A stretch of DNA of 8,062 bases. Origin: Pseudomonadota bacterium. Lineage in GTDB: Bacteria; Pseudomonadota; Alphaproteobacteria; Caulobacterales; Caulobacteraceae. The notes below the pieces were generated by a model, which was not told the origin of the DNA, did no database searches, and was given only the letters and a program-made list of their open reading frames with translations. Positions 1-5,911 of the stretch are shown here, in pieces. Each line of letters starts with the position of its first letter. The first letter of the stretch is position 1. The translations under genes and the position numbers were made by a program. Location: contig JAEXJH010000450.1 of assembly GCA_023445955.1 (NCBI GenBank), positions 1 through 8,062 on the forward strand. Reading direction: 5' to 3'.

Positions 1-264
1 AACGGCCTTGCGGAGCGCGGTCGGGCTCAACCGATACGGCGCGCCCGACCGCCGTAGCGTCGCCAGCACGTCGAGTTCGGTGTAGCTGATTCCGTGGGCT
101 CGAAGCCGCTCGCCGGCCCGGGCGTGCAGCAGCCCACCGAGATGCAGGAGGCGGCCGACCACCGCCATGGCCGTCAGGCCCAAATCCGGCCGTTCACGCG
201 CCCAGTCCTCGAGGAGCAGGTCGACGACATCCGCATCAGGCCTGGGGAGTCGTTGTTCGGGCAT
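1..264 (-). CDS. MarR-family transcriptional regulator, N-terminal part (cut by window edge)
   Basis: Reading the minus strand from the ATG at 264 gives 88 open codons that run off the left edge. The protein begins MPEQRLPRPD. It has a dimerisation helix around residues 30-56 (TAMAVVGRLLHLGGLL) and then the start of the winged helix region (ERLRAHGISYTELDVLATLRR, about 52-72, followed by GAPYRLSPTAL). The pattern 'G-(I/L)-x-x-x-E-(F/L)-D-V-L-A-T-L-R-R-x-G-x-P-x-x-L-S-P' is typical of MarR proteins. The recognition helix and wing lie outside the window. An in-frame stop follows the only nearby upstream ATG, so 264 is the natural start. The gene is divergent from the secreted hydrolase at 351, and the 86 bp gap contains palindromic sites, so autoregulation and control of the hydrolase are likely (inference). 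MarR proteins usually release DNA on binding small aromatic ligands or on oxidation. No ligand can be read from this fragment. Confidence 0.85.
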   Translation of the reverse strand, partial: MPEQRLPRPDADVVDLLLEDWARERPDLGLTAMAVVGRLLHLGGLLHARAGERLRAHGISYTELDVLATLRRSGAPYRLSPTALRKAV

Positions 265-274
265 GATGATAAAT

Positions 275-313
275 CTTCACATGAAGTAACTTGACGTGAA
301 GCAATACATCAAG
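275..313. promoter_or_regulatory. Candidate MarR operator array between the divergent genes
   Basis: Two 12-bp sites lie 15 bp apart centre to centre: CTTCACATGAAG at 275-286, with perfect 5-bp arms, and CTTGACGTGAAG at 290-301, with one mismatch in the arms. A further half-site, ACATCAAG at 306-313, is the reverse complement of CTTGATGT and pairs with CTTGACGT at 290-297 in 7 of 8 positions. Short TTGA/TTCA inverted repeats like these are usual for MarR dimers. The first site lies 11 bp upstream of the marR start and the array lies 38-76 bp upstream of the hydrolase start, so a bound dimer could block both transcripts. I could not place convincing -35/-10 boxes for either gene. Which palindrome is the real operator is not decided by the sequence alone. 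Confidence 0.6.
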
Positions 314-350
314 GAGCCTTCCGTCGCAATGCACGCTCCGGGGGGGTTTC

Positions 351-1865
351 ATGCGATCGCTTCAGATGCTGGTCTGCGCGCTCGCGGCGCTTACGGTTCA
401 GGTGTCGCCCGGCCCGGCTTGGGCCCGACAGTCGGCGCCGAATGGGATCGTGATTGAGCAGGGAAGCGTCAAGCTCCCGACCGGGCAGACCGTTCCCTAC
501 GAGATCGGCACTCTTTACGTGCCGGAAAACCGTAGCAAACCGGATAGCCGCAGGATCAGTATCGGCTTCGCGCGGATAAAAGCGCCCCATCCCACCGGCG
601 CGCCACCGATCTTTTGGTTGCCCGGCGGCCCGGGGCTAAGCGTACTAGACGCCTTCACCGATCCGAGCCCAGCCGCGCAGAGTCGCCTGCGCTCCTGGCT
701 GACCTTCGGCGCGGCCGGCGACCTCGTGGTGATCGAGCAGCGCGGCTATACCGCCCGCGGCGAGATGCTCGTCGAGAGCGCTGATGCTTCGCCGCTTGAT
801 CAGCCAGCTTCGGTTCAGGCCGATGCCCGCGCCATGCTGGCGCTGGCTAGACGCGCCATCGCGCACAATCCAGACAAGGATCTGTCCGGCTATACTATTC
901 AAGCCTTTGCGGACGATGTCGACGATCTTCGGCGCGCGCTTGGCTACGACAAGATCAGTTTGTTCGGTGGCAGCTTCGGCTCGCAATGGTCGCTAGCAGT
1001 GATGCGCTTTCACCCCGAAAACGTGGCGCGCGCGGTGCTCTCCTCTGTGGAGCCGCTGAACAACGGTTTCGACATGCCGTCGCACGTGTTCGCGGCCCTC
1101 CAGCGCATCGCCTTCGATGCTGATCGAGACCCCGGCCTGGCGCCCTGGCTGCCCAAGGGCGGGATGATGGAGGCGGTCCGCGCGCTGCACCGACGCTTTG
1201 CCGCCGGGCCGATCCACGTCACCATCCGCGAAGATGCCGGTAAGGCCCAGACAGTCGTGCTCGGAGCGGAGGACCTGCAGCTTGCCCTGTTGGCGCATAC
1301 CGACGAGGCCGAGCATTGGCCGGCCTTCATCCTCTCACTCTACCATGGCCATTACGACGAATGGGCGCGCCAAACCCTGGAGGATCGGCGCGCGAGCCCG
1401 GTCAAGCTGATTGGCCCGCTCGCCGATAGCAGCTTAGGGGTCACCACCGAGCGCGAGCATCTCATGCGCACCGATCCGGCGTTGGACTTGCTCGGCTCGT
1501 GGAATTTCGAGGCGAACCTGGTGTCGGCGCCGGTCTGGCCGACCCCGGACATGGGCGATGCGATTCGACTCCCGCGCGTGACGCCGATCCCGATCGTCTT
1601 CATTCATGGCGATTGGGATACCTCTACCCCAATCGAGAATACGCTCGGCCTGCTGCCGTATTTTCCCAACGGCCACGCGATCCTCGTGCACCGCGCGGGG
1701 CACGACGGCGCCTTCTATCAGCTGCGCGAAAGCCCCGCCGTCAAACAGGCCATCTACGATTTCCTGCGCACCGGCCAGACCAGCGGCCTTCCCACCGAAG
1801 TCACGCTTGCCACGCCAAGGTTCGAGGCGCCTAGCTTCGCTCCGCGGGTTCGGCCGGCGCGCTGA
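351..1865 (+). CDS. Secreted alpha/beta hydrolase, S33 peptidase-like (proline iminopeptidase/TAP type)
   Basis: 504 residues. The N-terminus (MRSLQMLVCALAALTVQVSP, then GPAWARQ) is a typical Sec signal peptide with likely cleavage after ALA-like residues near 25, so the mature enzyme should act in the periplasm or outside. The alpha/beta hydrolase landmarks are in order: oxyanion-loop motif LPGGPG (90-95), VVIEQRGY (126-133, the usual 'DQRG' strand), a cap approach YTIQAFADDVDDLRRALG (181-198), nucleophile elbow GGSFGS with Ser208, FIHGDWDTSTP with probable acid Asp423, and RAGHDGA with His451. The catalytic triad is therefore complete and length agrees with the tripeptidyl aminopeptidase-like branch of family S33. 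Family members cleave N-terminal residues from peptides or hydrolyse esters and amides. The actual substrate cannot be read here. The start ATG at 351 has only a G-rich stretch upstream as ribosome site. An ATG at 329 is out of frame. Divergent from the MarR gene and probably under its control. Confidence 0.85.
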   Translation: MRSLQMLVCALAALTVQVSPGPAWARQSAPNGIVIEQGSVKLPTGQTVPYEIGTLYVPENRSKPDSRRISIGFARIKAPHPTGAPPIFWLPGGPGLSVLDAFTDPSPAAQSRLRSWLTFGAAGDLVVIEQRGYTARGEMLVESADASPLDQPASVQADARAMLALARRAIAHNPDKDLSGYTIQAFADDVDDLRRALGYDKISLFGGSFGSQWSLAVMRFHPENVARAVLSSVEPLNNGFDMPSHVFAALQRIAFDADRDPGLAPWLPKGGMMEAVRALHRRFAAGPIHVTIREDAGKAQTVVLGAEDLQLALLAHTDEAEHWPAFILSLYHGHYDEWARQTLEDRRASPVKLIGPLADSSLGVTTEREHLMRTDPALDLLGSWNFEANLVSAPVWPTPDMGDAIRLPRVTPIPIVFIHGDWDTSTPIENTLGLLPYFPNGHAILVHRAGHDGAFYQLRESPAVKQAIYDFLRTGQTSGLPTEVTLATPRFEAPSFAPRVRPAR

Positions 1866-1896
1866 TCGCGGCTTAGCCCGCATCCGAGGCAGCGAA

Positions 1897-1930
1897 CCAA
1901 CGGCGCAGTGGTGCCAATCTCGGCCGTTGG
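1897..1930 (+). terminator. Stem-loop after the hydrolase gene (weak terminator candidate)
   Basis: CCAACGGC at 1897-1904 pairs perfectly with GCCGTTGG at 1923-1930 over an 18-base loop. It starts 32 bp after the hydrolase stop. No T-run follows, so it is not a canonical intrinsic terminator. A competing stem, TGGTGCC (1909-1915) with GGCGCCA (1929-1935), overlaps it. Further on, CTCGTT (2000-2005) and AACGAG (2012-2017) form a second small hairpin upstream of the next gene. I see nothing else in the 204-bp gap and no clear promoter. Confidence 0.25.
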
Positions 1931-2069
1931 CGCCACCAGGAACACGACCTTTTGAACAGCGCTTCACCAACACCAAAAACGGCGCGCGCCGCGACACCTC
2001 TCGTTCGGCATAACGAGCACGCGCCTCTTTGCCGTCGCGACTAGAAGCCTGACGGAGCGTTGCACGCAG

Positions 2070-2924
2070 ATGACCCTAGCACTTCTCCTTCTGACGCTTC
2101 TGGCGCCGCCAAGCTCGCCGCCCGGCCACGGTCATGACTTAGGCCGTCCGGATTTGCTGATCGTCGGATCTCCACACCTTGCCAATAACAACAAGGATGC
2201 GGTCCACACCCGGCTAGAGGACATTCGCACGCCAAGGCGCCAAAGCGAGATCGAGGAGTTGGTCGACACGCTTGCCCGCTATCGACCGACACGCATCGCT
2301 GTCGAGCGCCTCGTGGAAGACCAGGCGGACCTGGACGCTCGTTATGCTGCCTGGCGCGCGAGAAAGGCGGAACTGGCTCCAAACGAAATCGAACAGATTG
2401 GCTTTCGCCTCGCCGCGAAGCTGGGGCTTTCGCATCTCGACGCCGTCGACTGGAATGGAACCGCGCCAATGGCCGAAACAGATTGGGATTACGCCGCCTG
2501 GGCGCAGACCCATGGCCTAGGCGAGCAACTGCAGGCACGCCGAGCAAGGCTCCAGCAAGATTACGACGCTGTCGAATCCCGAATGCGCTGCACGAATGTC
2601 GCCGAATGGTATCGCTTCCGAAACACGCCAAAATTCCGTGCCGACGACAACGCCGGCTACTTTGACATCCCAACCCTAGGCCCGCCTGGTGCCAATTGGC
2701 TCGGAGGTTATTGGTACATGCGCAATCTGCGGATTATCACCCGGATCCGCCAAATCTCAGGGCCGCATGACCGGGTGCTCGTCCTCTACGGCGCCGGCCA
2801 CGGCTATCTTCTCGATCGTTACGCACGCGACAGTAAGGCCTTCACGGTCACCAACACGCTGCGATACCTTCCACGTGCACAGACCGAGCCGGGTTGTTTG
2901 AGCCCAGCCGAACCCGGCCGCTAG
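2070..2924 (+). CDS. DUF5694 domain protein (TraB/GumN/EreA-like superfamily)
   Basis: 284 residues. The start MTLALLLLTLLAPPSSPP is hydrophobic and could be a signal peptide or membrane anchor, though it lacks the usual positive charges. No alternative ATG, GTG or TTG exists in frame for about 70 bases upstream. The best ribosome site is GGAG at 2054-2057, 12 bases away. The body shows the layout I know from DUF5694 proteins: strand LLIVGSPHLAN (29-39, the Gx(Y/P)H motif), LEDIRTPRRQSEIEELV (49-65), RPTRIAVER (72-80) with a conserved Glu, WYRFRN (180-185), WYMRNLRIITRI (215-226) and the C-terminal RVLVLYGAGHGYLL (235-248) with a conserved His. Related superfamily members use His and Glu residues for metal-dependent or hydrolytic chemistry, but no reaction is established for DUF5694. 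The gene follows the secreted hydrolase on the same strand after 204 bp, so co-transcription is possible but not shown. Confidence 0.8.
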   Translation: MTLALLLLTLLAPPSSPPGHGHDLGRPDLLIVGSPHLANNNKDAVHTRLEDIRTPRRQSEIEELVDTLARYRPTRIAVERLVEDQADLDARYAAWRARKAELAPNEIEQIGFRLAAKLGLSHLDAVDWNGTAPMAETDWDYAAWAQTHGLGEQLQARRARLQQDYDAVESRMRCTNVAEWYRFRNTPKFRADDNAGYFDIPTLGPPGANWLGGYWYMRNLRIITRIRQISGPHDRVLVLYGAGHGYLLDRYARDSKAFTVTNTLRYLPRAQTEPGCLSPAEPGR

Positions 2925-2940
2925 CTCCAAGGACCTTCAA

Positions 2941-2990
2941 GCGCCAGTTGCTGCCGGCGGCGCCTCTCCAGCAACACGACATTCAGCCCG
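2941..2990 (+). repeat. Dispersed intergenic repeat, copy A (partial)
   Basis: By hand count 38 of 50 positions match copy B (3646-3695) without gaps. Both begin GCGCCAGTTGCTG, share TCTCCAG in the middle and end CGACATTCAGC. Only the right half of the longer B/C element is recognisable here. Confidence 0.6.
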
Positions 2991-3212
2991 TCGGGCACAG
3001 GGACGAGATCGGCCCTGCGTGGTCCTCGGATAACCGGCATTTTCCACCGCCTTGGTGAAGACGCCCAATCTTTAAGGTGGCTGGCCGGATCCGTCGTTAG
3101 GGGCGGTGCACCAGTTTGCGGCAACCTTAAACGACATGCACGCGTCGAGCCCCAATTTCGACCACCACTGCTCCCGGTCGTCATATCGGCGCGCCAATTG
3201 TCGCATCCTTAA

Positions 3213-3235
3213 GGCGTTAACGCTCGATTAGCGCC
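3213..3235. other. Hairpin upstream of the 76-residue frame
   Basis: GGCGTTAA (3213-3220) pairs with TTAGCGCC (3228-3235), 8 bp including one G-T pair, around a 7-base loop. It could be a regulator site or a transcript stem-loop. No T-run follows. Confidence 0.3.
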
Positions 3236-3275
3236 TCTAGATTGAGCTTTGCGGCGAATTTGATGGGCGCACGCG

Positions 3276-3506
3276 ATGAGTCTCGAACAATCCTTACTTC
3301 ACTTTGAAGGCGTGGCCGGTGACGGTCAGCGTGTCACTGTCACAGCAGTTTGCCGTTTTGGGCGCTGGCGGCTTAGCGGGCCAGCTCGCAGCTTCGCCGC
3401 TCCCGAGCCAGTTCAGACAGTCGCCGACCTCATCGCTGGAGTTGAGCGTGTCTTTGTCCTTAACGCGGTTAAACCACTCCTCACCGCGACGGGGGCGGCG
3501 CGTTAG
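3276..3506 (+). CDS. Small hypothetical protein, 76 residues
   Basis: I do not recognise a family. The frame starts with ATG at 3276, and an in-frame TGA lies just upstream at 3261, so no earlier start exists. It ends with TAG at 3504-3506. The protein has a sensible amino-acid mix with alternating hydrophobic stretches (RVTVTAVCRFGRWRL, about 19-33) and a C-terminal amphipathic part (VQTVADLIAGVERVFVLNAV, 46-65), which looks like a small beta-plus-alpha fold. The competing frame at 3304-3771 is Ser/Arg/Pro-rich and looks random by comparison. Against it being real: no clear Shine-Dalgarno sequence, mixed third-position GC, and decayed sequence with repeat copies on both sides. No signal peptide or membrane segment. 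Confidence 0.42.
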   Translation: MSLEQSLLHFEGVAGDGQRVTVTAVCRFGRWRLSGPARSFAAPEPVQTVADLIAGVERVFVLNAVKPLLTATGAAR

Positions 3507-3580
3507 CGACCGTGCGAACAATGTCCGGGCCAAGGTGATATACGCGCCGATACGGTCTGACCGAACGTCCGGTCGCCACC

Positions 3581-3697
3581 CTGCCCGGCTGCTGAAACCG
3601 GCAGCTCAGTCACCGCGACGGCGTCGTGAAGGCTGCGGCAGCGCTGCGCCAGTTGCTGACATGGCTGTATCTCCAGGAATGCGACATTCAGCGCGCA
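3581..3697 (+). repeat. Dispersed intergenic repeat, copy B (longest)
   Basis: It aligns with copy C (5553-5660) over its whole length: CTGCCCG, then TGAAACCG-CAGCTC, then GCTGCGGC, CTGCGCCA, CTGACAT, CCAG and GACATT in the same order and with nearly the same spacing. In the ungapped core, 3631-3690 against 5603-5662, I count 37 of 60 matches. Its right half matches copy A at 38 of 50. AATGTC at 3520-3525 and GACATT at 3683-3688 form a 6-bp inverted pair that might mark element ends, but this is weak. Confidence 0.6.
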
Positions 3698-3763
3698 ACT
3701 CGCTGGGCCATGACCTACCCGTTCGGAACTTGATGATGTCTGCTGATCTTACCGAGGTCTCCA

Positions 3764-3784
3764 CGGCGTGAAACCGAAACGCCG
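3764..3784 (-). terminator. Hairpin downstream of the tetR-type gene (weak)
   Basis: CGGCGT (3764-3769) pairs with ACGCCG (3779-3784), 6 bp around a 9-base loop. It lies 34 bp past the stop of the minus-strand TetR gene, where a terminator is expected. No T-run follows on the minus strand, so support is limited. Confidence 0.25.
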
Positions 3785-3817
3785 GCTGAAAGCAGCGATG
3801 CGCAGGGGAAGTCACCG

Positions 3818-4447
3818 CTATGAACGTCCAAGGACGTCGACGCTGCCGAACCGAGCCCGTAAGGTCATGGCGGCGTCTACAGCAATTTCTTCGTCGCTGC
3901 GGGGCCGGTAGCTTTCGCCTTCAAGCAGCGGAAGGATGATTGTCTCGTGCTCAAGCATGCCCATTAGCTGACGGGAGGCCAGCTCGGCTATCCCCGCTTC
4001 AAACCGTCCTTCGCGGGCCAGGCGCTCGAATAGCTCGATGGCGACCTGGTGAGCACGACGCCGAGTGTAGGTGTCGAATGTTGTGCGGATTTCGGGAAAG
4101 CGATCCCCTTCGACGGCGATGATCCGAAAGAGGCCACGGATATTGGGATCGTTCAGCCGCATCAGCATGGCCCTCGCAAGGGCTTCCACCGGGTCGCCAT
4201 CGAGCTTGTACAGGTAGGCGTCCAGCCGGAGCTTGACGTCCCTAGTGACCGATTCGACAACACCCTGGAAAAGCGCGACCTTGCTGGGGAAGTAGGCGTA
4301 AACGGTCGCTGTCGAAACTTTGGCCAGCCCCGCGATATCGCTGACCTTTGCCTGGTTCAGCCCCTCGGAAAGCACCGTGTGGCGCGCGGCGGCGAGGATG
4401 GCCGTCAGCTTTTGCTGCCCCTGCAGACCACGCGGCTGTCGATGCAA
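3818..4447 (-). CDS. TetR/AcrR-family transcriptional repressor, AefR-like C-terminal domain
   Basis: 209 residues. The N-terminal DNA-binding domain (about 12-60) is plain: QQKLTAILAAARHTVLSEG, then VSDIAGLAKVSTATVYAYFP (35-54), the TetR helix-turn-helix with its 'VYAYFPSK' recognition-helix signature, and SKVALFQGVV. The remaining part (65-209, with RGLFRIIAVEGDRFPEI at 104-120 and the ASRQLMGMLE stretch) resembles the AefR-like TetR_C_7 ligand and dimer domain. The start is a TTG at 4447. The frame has a TGA nine codons upstream and no ATG before the HTH, and AGGTGG sits 9 bases before the TTG. Such repressors usually control a neighbouring efflux or catabolic gene and themselves. Here no obvious target adjoins: the upstream neighbour is a response regulator more than 400 bp away and the downstream side is decayed DNA. 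The regulon is therefore unknown. Confidence 0.87.
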   Translation of the reverse strand: MHRQPRGLQGQQKLTAILAAARHTVLSEGLNQAKVSDIAGLAKVSTATVYAYFPSKVALFQGVVESVTRDVKLRLDAYLYKLDGDPVEALARAMLMRLNDPNIRGLFRIIAVEGDRFPEIRTTFDTYTRRRAHQVAIELFERLAREGRFEAGIAELASRQLMGMLEHETIILPLLEGESYRPRSDEEIAVDAAMTLRARFGSVDVLGRS

Positions 4448-4694
4448 GAATCCGTACCACCTAAGATCTCATCGGACTAAAGCGCGACGGCGTCGCCTCT
4501 GCCTCGACTGAGAATAGAGCTGATTTGATGATGGAGGATGGAAGTAGAGTAGTCGGCGGGTCAAGCCGTGCAGATACGAGCCGTCCCCTATCTAGGTTCA
4601 GCAATCGCTTTGCGTCTCGCGTCGCAATGGACGCCGAAAACTAAAATCTGCAGTACCGATTTTGCGACATCCGGTCACTTGGGAATGGCTGATC
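4448..4694. promoter_or_regulatory. Divergent gap between tetR-type gene and the response-regulator unit
   Basis: It must hold promoters in both directions, but I see no strong -35/-10 pair. Palindromic elements are GCGACGGCGTCGC (4484-4496, perfect around a central G), a possible operator for the TetR protein about 40 bp upstream of its start, and TTGCG (4610-4614) with CGCAA (4623-4627). The stretch 4500-4560 is purine-rich and lower in GC than its surroundings. The 91-codon frame at 4568-4843 has no family character and is not called. Confidence 0.35.
4457..4462 (-). promoter_or_regulatory. Ribosome binding site supporting the TTG start of the tetR-type gene
   Basis: The minus strand reads AGGTGG here, 9 bases before the TTG at 4447-4445. 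It decides the start, because no ATG is available between the upstream in-frame TGA and the helix-turn-helix. Confidence 0.55.
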
Positions 4695-4865
4695 ATGATC
4701 CACACCATGACGAAACGCCGTTATCTAACAAAGGCTTATCTAGGTTGTGGCGCGGCAATCGCGCTCGCCGCCTACCTCTGCGTGCGACATCTTGGGCTTT
4801 GAGTACCAATGGTTTTGATCGGCATGCTCGCCGCAGTTGCTGACGGGCGGGGGAAGGTGCCTTGA
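4695..4865 (+). pseudogene. Small membrane protein frame with one internal TGA
   Basis: From ATG 4695 (or ATG 4707) the frame encodes a 35-residue peptide with a basic start (MTKRRYLTK) and a hydrophobic segment (AYLGCGAAIALAAYLCV, residues 14-30), ending at TGA 4800-4802. The same frame stays open beyond this TGA: VPMVLIGMLAAVADGRGKVP, ending at TGA 4863-4865. Read together, with for example Trp at the TGA, it would be a 56-residue protein with two hydrophobic segments. Its stop overlaps the TTG start of the response regulator (TTGA), the pattern of translational coupling. It may be a gene inactivated by one nonsense change, two tiny peptides, or only the first 35-residue peptide. A 19-base leader-like peptide from ATG 4809 alone could also couple translation to the regulator. 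No strong ribosome site precedes 4695. No family recognised. Confidence 0.4.
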
Positions 4866-5509
4866 AGAGAGTTTTAGTCGCCGAGAGCCAACCTTTGATG
4901 CGCGAGGCTATCGTGCGGTTGCTGTTGAACGCCTGGCCAAGGGTCAGCGTCGCCGAGGCCGGGGACCTGAACGGCGTCGATGCCGCCTGCCGGACAGGCC
5001 ATGTTGATCTGGTGATCCTGGACCCGGCTCTTCCAGACGCCAAGGGCTTGTCAGCCCTTGTGGCGATACAGCGCCGGCTACCGAATGCACCTGTGGTGGT
5101 TTTCTCTTCGCGGCGTGACGACCACGTGATCGCCTCGACCAACGCTCTGGGCGCGGCTGGCTACGTCTGCAAGTCCGCCGCGGTCGATGAGATCGTCGCC
5201 GTCCTGAAGGCCGCGAGCGCGGGCTCCCGTTCTTTCCCGTCGCTAAACGGCGCGATCTCGGCCGAGCGGGAGCTGGCTGTTATACGCAAAAAGCTGGACG
5301 CGCTGACGGCGACGCAGATGAAGGTCCTGATGAGCATTGCCGATGGGCGCCTCAACAAGCAGGTCGCTGCGGACCTGCAGGTAAGCGAGGCTGCGATCAA
5401 GGCGCACCTCACCGGCATCTTCCGGAAGCTTGGCGTCCACAACCGCACACAGGCCCTGCTGATGTTGCGACCGCTGTTGAGTGACGAACCTCAACGCGCC
5501 GCCGCTTGA
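4862..5509 (+). CDS. NarL/FixJ-family response regulator (receiver + LuxR-type HTH)
   Basis: 215 residues. The receiver domain spans about 1-120 (MKRVLVAESQPLMREAI). The phosphoacceptor is Asp54 in DLVILDPALPD, with Ser82/Ser83 after the fourth strand and Lys104 (GYVCKSA). The acidic pair that binds Mg2+ is altered: Glu8-Ser9 instead of two acidic residues. A linker follows, then a LuxR/GerE helix-turn-helix (about 146-205): LTATQMKVLMSIADGRLNKQ, VAADLQVSEAAIKAHLTGIF and RKLGVHNRTQALLML. The 'NKQ-A--L-VSE--(V/I)KAH-T-I-RKLGV-NR-QA' layout resembles regulators of the AgmR/ExaE group, which control alcohol oxidation, but this similarity is general. The start is TTG at 4862, preceded by GGGGGAAGG ending 4 bases before it. 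No sensor kinase is in the window, so it is an orphan here. A small membrane frame directly upstream overlaps its start. Confidence 0.87.
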   Translation: MKRVLVAESQPLMREAIVRLLLNAWPRVSVAEAGDLNGVDAACRTGHVDLVILDPALPDAKGLSALVAIQRRLPNAPVVVFSSRRDDHVIASTNALGAAGYVCKSAAVDEIVAVLKAASAGSRSFPSLNGAISAERELAVIRKKLDALTATQMKVLMSIADGRLNKQVAADLQVSEAAIKAHLTGIFRKLGVHNRTQALLMLRPLLSDEPQRAAA

Positions 5510-5524
5510 CCCGGCGCTCTTTAT
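5496..5524 (+). terminator. Probable intrinsic terminator of the response-regulator gene
   Basis: GCGCCG (5496-5501) pairs with CGGCGC (5512-5517), and the stem is followed by TCTTTAT. The left arm lies in the last codons of the gene and the stop falls in the loop. The stem is short but all G-C, and the T-rich tail makes it the best terminator candidate in the window. Confidence 0.45.
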
Positions 5525-5552
5525 GAGAGGCATGATGGCGTCCAATCCCGCC

Positions 5553-5660
5553 CTGCCCGCTCGTTGAAACCGTCAGCTCTGTGTCTGGGCCGGCCACTCG
5601 AACGCTGCGGCTGTGCTGCGCCAAAACCTGACATTGGGTTCATGCCAGACTCCGGACATT
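5553..5660 (+). repeat. Dispersed intergenic repeat, copy C
   Basis: Homologous to copy B over about 108 bp (shared blocks CTGCCCG, TGAAACCG-CAGCTC, GCTGCGGC, CTGCGCCA, CTGACAT, CCAG, GACATT). It ends where the TPR remnant begins, so the open frame that starts with GTG at 5613 begins inside the repeat and is not a native gene start. Confidence 0.6.
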
Positions 5661-5828
5661 TTCGAGTGGAATGTCGCGGCGCACCCGCAGTCGGCCAACG
5701 TCCATGACAGCCTCGGCGAGGCCTACCTCGGCGCAGGCCGGCGGGACGATGCGCGGCGAAGCTATCAGAACGCCCTGCGCATGGACCCGTCCAGCACCAG
5801 CGCCAAAGCCGCGCTCGCTGGGCTGTGA
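5661..5828 (+). pseudogene. Remnant of a TPR-containing protein, C-terminal piece
   Basis: About 55 residues from FEWNVAAHPQSANVHDSLGE through AYLGAGRRDDARRSYQNALR to MDPSSTSAKAALAGL, then TGA. This is one complete tetratricopeptide unit (SANVHDSLGEAYLGAGRRDDARRSYQNALRMDP pattern: A/G at the small-residue positions, Y-A-L, and Pro at the end) preceded by 'W-N-x-A-x-x-P'. Such a single terminal TPR is common at the C-terminus of serine hydrolases and related secreted enzymes in this kind of genome, so the parent was probably a much longer protein (inference). Everything N-terminal is missing: the frame runs directly into repeat copy C with no domain or ribosome site. Repeat C may have replaced the rest of the gene. 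Less likely, it is a real 71-residue TPR protein starting at GTG 5613. Confidence 0.6.
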
Positions 5829-5911
5829 TCTCAAAGCGCAGGCTTGACCGCCTCCATAAGTCTTAAGGGTCTGCTATCCACCCTCCGCTGACGATCGCGA
5901 TGTCCGCTTCG

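Larger units (their letters stand above)
2925..3275. other. 351-bp gap: repeat copy A, one hairpin, no convincing gene
   Basis: The stretch after the DUF5694 stop carries repeat copy A (2941-2990) and a hairpin at 3213-3235. An 87-codon minus-strand frame (3184 to 2921) covers much of it, but its product is rich in Arg/Pro, matches no family I know, overlaps the DUF5694 stop and includes the repeat. I do not call it. The DNA reads as decayed intergenic sequence. Confidence 0.5.
3507..3817. other. 311-bp gap: repeat copy B and small palindromes
   Basis: It holds repeat copy B (3581-3697), an 11-bp perfect palindrome CGGTCTGACCG (3553-3563) and a hairpin near the end of the tetR gene (3764-3784). 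A short frame running through copy B (from a GTG near 3628 to the TGA at 3732-3734) reads ALRQLLTWLYLQECDIQRAT and so on for about 35 residues. It matches no family I know and is treated as a by-product of the repeat. Confidence 0.45.

Noticed and set aside
1434..1997. A 187-codon minus-strand frame within and after the hydrolase gene
   Set aside because: Arg-rich shadow of the hydrolase, whose catalytic Asp and His motifs are encoded on the opposite strand over the same bases.
2041..2673. A 210-codon minus-strand frame opposite the DUF5694 gene
   Set aside because: Arg/Ser/Cys-rich product with no recognisable domain. The plus strand has the conserved DUF5694 motifs.
2921..3184. An 87-codon minus-strand frame after the DUF5694 gene
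   Set aside because: It overlaps the stop of that gene, contains repeat copy A, has no family similarity I can name and lacks a clear ribosome site.
3581..3697. Repeat copies considered as a CRISPR array
   Set aside because: The copies are hundreds of bases to kilobases apart, diverged and not regularly spaced. No cas gene is present.
3304..3771. A 155-codon plus-strand frame across the 3.3-3.8 kb gap
   Set aside because: Ser/Arg/Pro-rich composition. It runs through repeat copy B and the end of the more protein-like 76-residue frame.
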